Source of the DNA: Streptomyces sp. NBC_01283
GTDB taxonomy: Bacteria; Actinomycetota; Actinomycetes; Streptomycetales; Streptomycetaceae
Assembly (NCBI RefSeq): GCF_041435335.1
Contig: NZ_CP108430.1
Span: 496,001 to 560,000 of the forward strand
Reading direction: 5' to 3'
Length of the DNA: 64,000 bases
Below, piece after piece: positions 55,841 through 64,000 of the stretch (positions are counted from its first letter, which is position 1; each line of letters opens with the position of its first letter). The notes under the pieces were generated by a model. That model saw nothing but the letters and a program-made list of their open reading frames with translations. It searched no databases and was not told the origin of the DNA. Made by a program: the position numbers and the translations under genes.

Positions 55841-56404
55841 TTACTGCTGCTCCCACTGCTCCTTGGTGATCTCGTACCGGACGCCTCCGTGCTCGGAGCC
55901 CTCGACCATCTCCATGTCGGAGGGGGTAGGGATGGTGTCCGCGAGCGTCATGCCGAGCTTCTCCATGATGTTGCGCGAACCTCGGTTCACGGACATCGTC
56001 TCAGCCCACACCATGCGCACACCGAGCTCGCTGAACGCCTTGCCCAGCAAGGCCCGCGAGCCCTCGGTGGCATAGCCCTTGCCCCAGGACGGCTGCCGCA
56101 GCCGGTAGCCGAGTTCGACTTCGTCCAGCGGGCCCTCCGGCTCGGGGCGCAGGATGAACCAGCCGATGAACGCGCCGCCGTCCTTCTCGTGCGCGGCGAA
56201 GAGTCCGAGGTTTCCGCCCCACTTGTCGTAGCCGGCCATGATGTTCGGCAGGTGCCGCTCGCGGACGACCTCCGGCGCGGTCGGATTACCGCCGGTCAGG
56301 TAGCGCATCACCGCCGGGTCACTGTCCAGCTCGATCAGCAGGTCCGCGTCATCGGCGGTAAAGCGGCGCAGGGTCAGCCGCTCGGTCTGAAGGTAGATGT
56401 CCAC
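55841..56404 (-). CDS. GNAT acetyltransferase (RimJ/RimL type)
   Basis: 187 residues: LQTERLTLRRFTADDADLLI opens the fold, VELGYRLRQPSWGKGYATEG is the acetyl-CoA loop (Q/RxxGxG/A), and VWAETMSVNRGSRNIMEKLG the core helix. This subgroup acetylates N-termini of proteins or small amines. GTG 56404 fits the family start; a TTG farther upstream is less likely. Monocistronic by appearance. Confidence 0.88.
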   Translation of the reverse strand: MDIYLQTERLTLRRFTADDADLLIELDSDPAVMRYLTGGNPTAPEVVRERHLPNIMAGYDKWGGNLGLFAAHEKDGGAFIGWFILRPEPEGPLDEVELGYRLRQPSWGKGYATEGSRALLGKAFSELGVRMVWAETMSVNRGSRNIMEKLGMTLADTIPTPSDMEMVEGSEHGGVRYEITKEQWEQQ

Positions 56405-56488
56405 GAGCCGATCATGTCTGAAGCAGGTCGGGCATCCCAACGGTTTTTATGCCTGTCGCGGCCGGCGAGACGTACGCCGAGGAGCGAG

Positions 56489-56947
56489 CTATGCGCCGTC
56501 GTTGCCATCACGCAGGGAATGGATCATGCCCTGCAGAATCCGGAACGCGTCTGACTGCTCGGCCTCGGTCATGTCGGCCAGCATTCTGACCTCGACTGAC
56601 CGGACCGCCACGCTCGCCTTCTCCAGGCTCCGTCGGCCGCGAGGCGTGAGTCGCGCGGGAAGAACCTTCCCGACGGGCGCCTCCGCAGGCCTGGTCACAT
56701 AGCCCTCTCGTTCCAGGTTCTGGAGCAGCACGTTCATCGACTGCCGTGTCACGAACGCGCCACGCGCGAGCTCGGAGTTCGACAAGCCCGGCCGTTGAGC
56801 CAGCAGCTCCAGGCAGGAGTAGTGCGTCACGCTCATCCCGAGCGGCCGCAGCACCTCCTCCATGGCTGCGCGCAGAGCGCTCGACGCCTCTTTCAGCAGG
56901 TAGCCCAGTGATTTGTCCAGGTCGACGCCGACACCCTTTTGACTCAT
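56489..56947 (-). CDS. MarR-family transcriptional regulator
   Basis: 152 residues with a winged helix: CLELLAQRPGLSNSELARGA, FVTRQSMNVLLQNLEREGYV, TRPAEAPVGKVLPARLTPRG. The ATG at 56947 touches the first of two matching palindromes that continue toward the divergent VOC gene. It therefore represses itself and, probably, the neighbour. The usual MarR ligands are phenolic or oxidised compounds; no Cys sensor is evident. Confidence 0.92.
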   Translation of the reverse strand: MSQKGVGVDLDKSLGYLLKEASSALRAAMEEVLRPLGMSVTHYSCLELLAQRPGLSNSELARGAFVTRQSMNVLLQNLEREGYVTRPAEAPVGKVLPARLTPRGRRSLEKASVAVRSVEVRMLADMTEAEQSDAFRILQGMIHSLRDGNDGA

Positions 56948-56991
56948 GTCAGAAGTCTGACATACGTTGACCCGTGTCAGGAATCTGACAC
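56947..56991. promoter_or_regulatory. Two MarR operators
   Basis: TGTCAGAAGTCTGACA (56947-56962) is a perfect 7-2-7 palindrome and GTGTCAGGAATCTGACAC (56974-56991) is perfect with 7-bp arms. They start 28 bp apart, the first at the MarR start codon, the second 20 bases before the VOC start. Confidence 0.85.
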
Positions 56992-57010
56992 GGACGGAAG
57001 GAGCAGCATC

Positions 57011-57379
57011 ATGCCCGTCACCGGCCCCGATTTCATCTCGCTCCAGGTACGCGACCTCAACGCTTCGCAGGCGTTCTACGAGCAGTACCTCGGCCTTGTC
57101 CGCTCACAGGCCGGGCCTCCGCACGCCGTCGTCTTCGAGACGGAGCCGATCGTGTTCGCACTCCGCGACGTCATCCCCGGCACCGATCTCGCATCCGTTG
57201 CCCAGCCCGGCATCGGTCTCGCGATCTGGCTCCACGCCACGGACGTCCAGGCCATCCACGATGCTCTCGTCGCCGACGGTCACACCGTCGTCTCCGCGCC
57301 GATCGACGGCCCCTTCGGCCGGACCTTCACCTTCGCCGACCCCGACGGCTACCACGTCACGCTCCACGACCGCGCCTGA
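57011..57379 (+). CDS. VOC-family (glyoxalase-like) protein
   Basis: 122 residues: FISLQVRDLNASQAFYEQYL begins the first module and FTFADPDGYHVTLHD the C-terminal metal region. ATG 57011 has AAGGAG upstream, directly after the second MarR operator; a longer in-frame reading starts inside the operators and is rejected. Probably induced when the MarR protein releases DNA. Resistance or glyoxalase-type function is possible. Confidence 0.9.
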   Translation: MPVTGPDFISLQVRDLNASQAFYEQYLGLVRSQAGPPHAVVFETEPIVFALRDVIPGTDLASVAQPGIGLAIWLHATDVQAIHDALVADGHTVVSAPIDGPFGRTFTFADPDGYHVTLHDRA

Positions 57380-57471
57380 CAACCCGAAAACCCCCGACGG
57401 TCACCGCCGGCCCGGAACGCCCTGTATCCGGGCCTCCTCTCAGCAGAACGCCGAACTGATGTCGCGCCTGC

Positions 57472-58365
57472 TCAGGCCGGAGTCCTGAAGGCAGTACGGG
57501 CATGGGCCAGGAACGCCCGCGCCGCCGGGCTCTGCGCACCCGCCTCCCGCCACGCCAGGGCGAGCCGACCGCAGATGGCGGGGTGGGTGAACAGCACATG
57601 CAGCTCGTCCGGATGGTCACGGGCGATCGGCTCGGGCAGGATCGCCACGCCCATGCCGTACGCCGCGAGCCGCGCCAGCACCCTCGGGTCACTCGCCTCG
57701 AAGGCGATGCGCGGCCGGAAGCCGGCTGCGGCGCAGGCGGCGTCGATGTCTCCTCGGGTGCCGGTGGCGTGGGTGAAGGTGATCAGCGTACGGTCGGCCA
57801 GCTCCGTGAGCGTGAGCTGGTCCCGCCCGGACAGGGCGAGCGGGTCATCCCGGCTCACCGCGGCCACCAGCGGTTCATCGGCGATGATCTGGAGCTGGAT
57901 GCCGGGCGGCGGAGCATGGGCCGGGGCGAGCACGGCCGCGTCGAGCCCGCCGGCGGTCAGGGCGGCGGCCAGCTCGTCCGAGCTGGACTCCCGCAGGCTG
58001 ATGTCCACGCCCGGGTGGCGGCGGTGAAAGGAGGCGAGGAGCCCGGGCAGATCGAGCTCGGACGCCATGGTGACCGTGCCGACCGCGACCCGGCCACGCA
58101 GCAGCCCGGTGTACTCGTCCACCGCGAGTCGGGCCCCCGCCACCGAGGCGAGCGCGGAGCGCGCGTACTCCAGCACGGTGGCACCCACCTCGGTGGGGCG
58201 GACCGTGCGGCCCGAGCGATCCAGCAGCCGCTGGCCCAGCTCGCGCTCCAGTTGCCGTATCTGGGAACTCACTCCCGGCTGGGTGACGTGCAGCCGGTCC
58301 GCGGCCCGGGTGAAGCTGGCCTCCTCGACCACGGCCACCAGGTATTCGAGCTGTCGCAACTCCAT
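57472..58365 (-). CDS. LysR-family transcriptional regulator
   Basis: 297 residues. N-terminal HTH: ELRQLEYLVAVVEEASFTRA, ADRLHVTQPGVSSQIRQLER, ELGQRLLDRSGRTVRPTEVG. The rest is the periplasmic-binding-type effector domain (GRVAVGTVTMASELDLPGLL, AYGMGVAILPEP). It is divergent from a flavin monooxygenase across 71 bp that hold a TAGTT-N11-AACTA dyad. It should activate that enzyme in response to an aromatic or related ligand. Confidence 0.94.
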   Translation of the reverse strand: MELRQLEYLVAVVEEASFTRAADRLHVTQPGVSSQIRQLERELGQRLLDRSGRTVRPTEVGATVLEYARSALASVAGARLAVDEYTGLLRGRVAVGTVTMASELDLPGLLASFHRRHPGVDISLRESSSDELAAALTAGGLDAAVLAPAHAPPPGIQLQIIADEPLVAAVSRDDPLALSGRDQLTLTELADRTLITFTHATGTRGDIDAACAAAGFRPRIAFEASDPRVLARLAAYGMGVAILPEPIARDHPDELHVLFTHPAICGRLALAWREAGAQSPAARAFLAHARTAFRTPA

Positions 58366-58377
58366 AACTGGGAAGCA

Positions 58378-58398
58378 TAGTTGGACGAAGAAGAACTA
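58378..58398. promoter_or_regulatory. LysR-type operator
   Basis: TAGTT, 11 bases, AACTA: a perfect dyad containing the T-N11-A core of LysR sites, 13 bases from the regulator start and 39 from the monooxygenase start. Confidence 0.7.
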
Positions 58399-58436
58399 CT
58401 TGGACTTCTGATCGCCTGCTGATCGACAGTGAGTCC

Positions 58437-59660
58437 ATGGAAATAAACGACCTCAGCAGTGCGGAAAGGACCGGCGTGCTGATCGTCGGGGCCGGAATCG
58501 GCGGACTGACCGCCGCGCTCGCCCTGCACGCGCAAGGCGTCAAGGTGACCGTCATCGAACGGGCGCGGCAGATCGCCTCCCTTGGCGTGGGCATCAGCCT
58601 CCAGCCGCACGCGGTGCGCGAACTGACCCGGCTCGGCCTGGGGGACACGCTCGCCGCGACCGGCGTCGCCACTGCCCAGCAGGTCTACGCCGACGAACGC
58701 GGCAGGCGCCGATTCGCCGAGGACGTCGGCATGGCGGCCGGGTACCGATGGCCGCAATACGCCATCCACCGCGGCGAATTGCAGCTCCTGCTGCTCGACG
58801 CGGTACGGGAGCGGCTCGGCCCGGCCGCGGTCCGCACAGGAACACGGCTCGAGTCCTTCGCCGACGGACAGGACACCGTACGAGTCAGGGCAACCGACCG
58901 GGCGACCGGGCTGCCCGCGGTGATCGAGGCCCAGGCGCTGGTCGGCGCGGACGGCGCCCGGTCGACGGTGCGGGCGGCGCTGCACGCGAACGAGGGGCCG
59001 ATGCGGTGGTCGGGGGTGCGGTTGTGGCGGGGCGTCGTGGAGTCGGCACCCTTTCTGACGGGCCGGTCCGCGATCATCGCGAACGACGCGCGGAACATCC
59101 AACTGGTCGTCTACCCGATCTCGGCGCGGCGCCCGCTGGTCAACTGGGTGTGCCTGGCCCCGGAGGCGGGCCCGGGGCCGCTGATCGAGGACGTGGGCTG
59201 GAATCGCGAGGGGAGCGCCGACGACGTACTGCGCCACCTTGAGGGCTGGGACTTCGCCGCGCTCGGCGTGGACCTCCAAGGGCTGGTCACCAGCACCCCC
59301 GCCATCTTCGAGTACCCCATGGTGGACCGCGATCCGCTGCCGCGTTGGGGTCGGGGGCGCGCGACGCTGCTCGGCGACGCCGCCCACCCCGTCTATCCGA
59401 CGGGCGCCAACGGTGCCTCCCAGGCAATCCTGGACGCCCGGACGCTCGCGACGGAACTGGCCGCCGGGGGCGGCGTGCCCGCCGCGCTCACCCGTTACGA
59501 GGCGTCGCGAGTCGGCCCGACGGCGGACGTGCTGCGCGCGAATCGGGAGATGGACCGGAGCATGCGCGAAAGGACGAACGGGGATTCGGTCGCCGCCATC
59601 ACGCAGCGGTACCGACGGACGACGGGCGGGGACGTGGCGGCGGTCAACGCGAAGGCGTGA
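58437..59660 (+). CDS. FAD-dependent monooxygenase, PhzS-like
   Basis: 407 residues, class A flavoprotein. VLIVGAGIGGLTAALALHAQ binds FAD, LVGADGARSTVR is the DG motif, and ATLLGDAAHPVYPTGANGAS the GD motif. The blocks LGVGISLQPHAVREL, WPQYAIHRGELQ, LVNWVC and YPMVDRDPLPRWGRGR match the subgroup of the phenazine enzyme PhzS more than salicylate hydroxylases. The ATG is close behind the LysR site. Substrate open. No phenazine genes are near, and the converging xanthine dehydrogenase operon could point to a purine, but this is weak. Confidence 0.88.
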   Translation: MEINDLSSAERTGVLIVGAGIGGLTAALALHAQGVKVTVIERARQIASLGVGISLQPHAVRELTRLGLGDTLAATGVATAQQVYADERGRRRFAEDVGMAAGYRWPQYAIHRGELQLLLLDAVRERLGPAAVRTGTRLESFADGQDTVRVRATDRATGLPAVIEAQALVGADGARSTVRAALHANEGPMRWSGVRLWRGVVESAPFLTGRSAIIANDARNIQLVVYPISARRPLVNWVCLAPEAGPGPLIEDVGWNREGSADDVLRHLEGWDFAALGVDLQGLVTSTPAIFEYPMVDRDPLPRWGRGRATLLGDAAHPVYPTGANGASQAILDARTLATELAAGGGVPAALTRYEASRVGPTADVLRANREMDRSMRERTNGDSVAAITQRYRRTTGGDVAAVNAKA

Positions 59661-59772
59661 CCCGGGTGCGGGCCTTGTTCCCGCCGGTCGTCGCGCTAAA
59701 GGCGTGCACCCGAACGCGCTGCGCAGGACGGCGAGTTGGCCCCCGTCCCTTCGCGGAACGATCAACGCAGAG

Positions 59773-60583
59773 TCAATTTTCCTCGGTTTCAAAAGTGCGC
59801 AGCAAATCGGCGGCGACACTCACGGCAATGGTCGCCGGTTCCTTGCCGGTGGCGTCGGGCAGCCCGATCGGGGTCTTGATGCGATCGATGGCGGCCTCGT
59901 CGTGATCGCCCTCGGTGGCGAGGCGCTTGCGGAACCGCACCCATTTGGCCGCCGACCCGATCAGACCGATGGACCCCAGATGTGATGTGCGAAGGGCTGC
60001 GTCGCACAGGGCGGCGTCCTCGGCGTGATCATGGGTCATGATCAGGATGTGGGTGCCGGACGGAAGCTCCTCAAGTACCTCTTCGGGCAGCAACGGCGTG
60101 TGATGTACGTGCACTTGGGCCACCGCGTCGGCCAGCACCTCGAGCCGCGTCGCGGAGAGGATGTCGGAGCGGGTGTCGATGAGATGGAGGTCGAGGTCCT
60201 GGCGTGCCAGGATGCGCGCCAGTTCCAGGCCGACGTGCCCGACGCCGAAGATCGCCACCGCCCGTACCACGGACAGCGGTTCGAGCAGCACGGTGACCGT
60301 TCCGCCGCAACACTGCACGCCGTGCTCGTTGGTCACCTTGTCGTTCAGGGCGAAGTCGATCAGCTCCGGCTCAGGCTTCGCCGTCGTGACCATCTCGCGG
60401 GCCCGGTCGATCGCGACAGCCTCGACATTCCCGCCACCGATCGAGCCCCAGGTCTCGCTGCGCCCCACCACCATCTTCGCGCCGGCATCACGCGGGGCGT
60501 GACCGCGCACGGTCACGACGGTCACCAGCACGCCGGATTCCCGGCGTGCTCGCAACCGTGCGACCGCGGCGACCCACGTCATG

Positions 60584-60591
<8 letters not shown>
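59773..60591 (-). CDS. xdhC: XdhC, molybdenum-cofactor sulfuration/insertion chaperone
   Basis: 272 residues. The N-terminal domain has GHAPRDAGAKMVVG, WGSIGGGNVE and the cysteine pair VQCCGGTVTVLLEP, the residues implicated in binding molybdopterin. The C-terminal Rossmann part reads AIFGVGHVGLELARILARQD. It loads sulfurated Mo cofactor into the large subunit encoded just upstream, whose stop codon it overlaps by eight bases. It is last of the three-gene operon. Confidence 0.93.
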
Positions 60592-63006
<2,415 letters not shown>

Positions 63007-63010
<4 letters not shown>

Positions 63011-64000
63011 GACGAGACCGCCTCGGTGGTGTGCGCGTACAGCTTCAGCAGGCTCTGGCCCAGCATCGCGGAACGGTATGCGGCGCTGGCACGGTGATCG
63101 CTCATCGGGGTGCCCTCGTCCCGCAGCACCCGGGCCGCGGACTCGACCGTCTCCGCGGACCACGGTTCGCCCTCCAGGACGGCCTCGGTGGCAAGGCTGC
63201 GGATCGGTGTGGCGGCCACTCCGCCCAGGCCGATGCGCGCCTTGCGGACGATCCCGTCCTCGACGTCGAGCGCGAAGGCCGCGGCCACGCTGGAGATGTC
63301 ATCGAAACGCCGCTTGGCGATCTTGTGGAAGGCCACGACCGGCGACAGCGGCAAAGGAATGCGCACCGCGCGGATCAGCTCACCGGGACGACGCACGCTC
63401 GTCCGGTAGCCGGTGAAGTAGTCCGCCAACGGGACCTCGCGCTCACCGTCGGCGTCGGCGAGTACCACCGATGCCTCCAGCGCGAGCAGCGCGGGCGGAC
63501 TGTCACCGATGGGAGAGCCCGTACCCAAGTTGCCGCCGAGGGTCGCGCCGTTACGGATGAGCCGGGAGGCGAACTGCGGGAACAGCTCGGCCAGCAGGGG
63601 GACTTCACCGTCGAGGCGACGCTCGATCTCGGTGAGCGTCAACGCCGCCCCGATCTCGATGACGTCGGACGCGACCGTCAGCTCCCGCAGTTCGGGCAGC
63701 CGGTCGATGGCGACCACGCAATCCGCGCGACGGGAGCGGATGTTCACCTCGACGCCCCAGTCGGTGGAGCCGGCGAGGACCACCGCGTCGGGCCGCTCGC
63801 GCAGCAGCCGCAGCGTTTCGGCCAGAGTGCTCTTGCGTACGAAGGTGCTGCCGTCCCGGGTGTATTCGGTGGCGGCCGGTGCGGGCGGGGCCAGCTCGCG
63901 ACGCTGCGCCAGCGGGTCCTCGTCGGCAGGTGTCCCCACGGCGAACGCGGCGTCGCGAATGGGGCGGTAGCCGGTGCAGCGGCACAGGTTTCCGCTCAGC
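63007..64000 (-). CDS. xdhA: Xanthine dehydrogenase-type small subunit (2Fe-2S + FAD), partial at window edge
   Basis: The gene runs off the right end. The last bases of the window translate, in frame and upstream of the nearest possible start, as LSGNLCRCTGYRPIRDAAFA, the Cys motif of the second 2Fe-2S cluster. This is therefore a fused iron-sulfur/FAD subunit, not a separate FAD protein starting at 63939. A linker follows, then the FAD domain (VVLAGSTDWGVEVN, RNGATLGGNLGTGSPIGDSP) and the flavin-domain C-terminal part. It passes electrons from molybdenum to NAD+. The stop overlaps the large-subunit start. Confidence 0.92.

Overview
The window is high-GC actinobacterial DNA and looks like the accessory part of a Streptomyces chromosome. 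Coding genes have strongly GC-biased third positions. GTG starts are common and one TTG start is likely. The family set is typical of Streptomyces: a SARP/NB-ARC/TPR regulator beside PQQ-propeller Ser/Thr kinases, a DUF574 methyltransferase, an hsp18/rheA pair, DUF2267 proteins and an ECF41 sigma factor. A DasR-type site lies upstream of a chitinase. I saw no tRNA, rRNA or CRISPR.

Layout. 0-10.9 kb is a polysaccharide/sugar region. It has a secreted GH10 xylanase, a DD-peptidase remnant, a secreted GH18 chitinase with a DasR-like operator, a methyltransferase, and a LacI regulator with an MFS sugar-type transporter, a secreted SurE-like phosphatase and an alpha/beta hydrolase. A near-identical palindrome lies before the transporter and between the hydrolase and a decayed GH3 glucosidase, which is joined to a heavily frameshifted ascorbate-type PTS IIC gene. 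11-13.2 kb is a heat-shock cluster (two DUF2267 proteins, Hsp20, RheA-type regulator with two operators). 13.8-20 kb is a redox region: XRE regulator, aldo/keto reductase, zinc alcohol dehydrogenase, a dead second aldo/keto reductase, and a TetR/TetX-like pair with tetO-like operators. 20.3-25.2 kb has a LysE exporter and a persulfide/sulfide-detoxification regulon (persulfide dioxygenase-rhodanese, rhodanese, TauE, CstR-type repressor, membrane rhodanese) with CstR/CsoR-type palindromes.

25.5-30.4 kb is a cold-shock/RNA-remodelling group: MerR-like protein, HATPase protein, CspA, DEAD-box helicase with a Shine-Dalgarno-masking hairpin, CBS protein and a small conserved protein. 30.4-37.8 kb is a patchwork with an ECF41 sigma factor and VOC partner, small membrane proteins, a universal stress protein, IS5-family and Hsp20 debris, and a CoA transferase. 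38-41.2 kb has a flavin monooxygenase/TetR pair with two operators and an HxlR/RidA pair. 41.2-44.5 kb resembles a DosR-type stress set (USP, cyclic-nucleotide-binding protein, CBS-BON, NarL regulator) with GGGCC-N4/5-GGCCC boxes. 44.7-45.7 kb has two small enzymes. 45.7-54.4 kb holds an AfsR-like regulator divergent from a membrane protein and two tandem AfsK-like kinases. 54.5-59.7 kb has a secreted propeller protein, GNAT, MarR/VOC and LysR/PhzS-like monooxygenase. 59.8-64 kb is a xanthine dehydrogenase-type operon (FeS/FAD subunit, cut by the window edge, then Mo-cofactor subunit, then XdhC).

The general impression is a mosaic of small regulator-enzyme units, many arranged divergently around a readable operator, interleaved with decaying fragments. 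All family names are from reading translated sequence; no database search was run.
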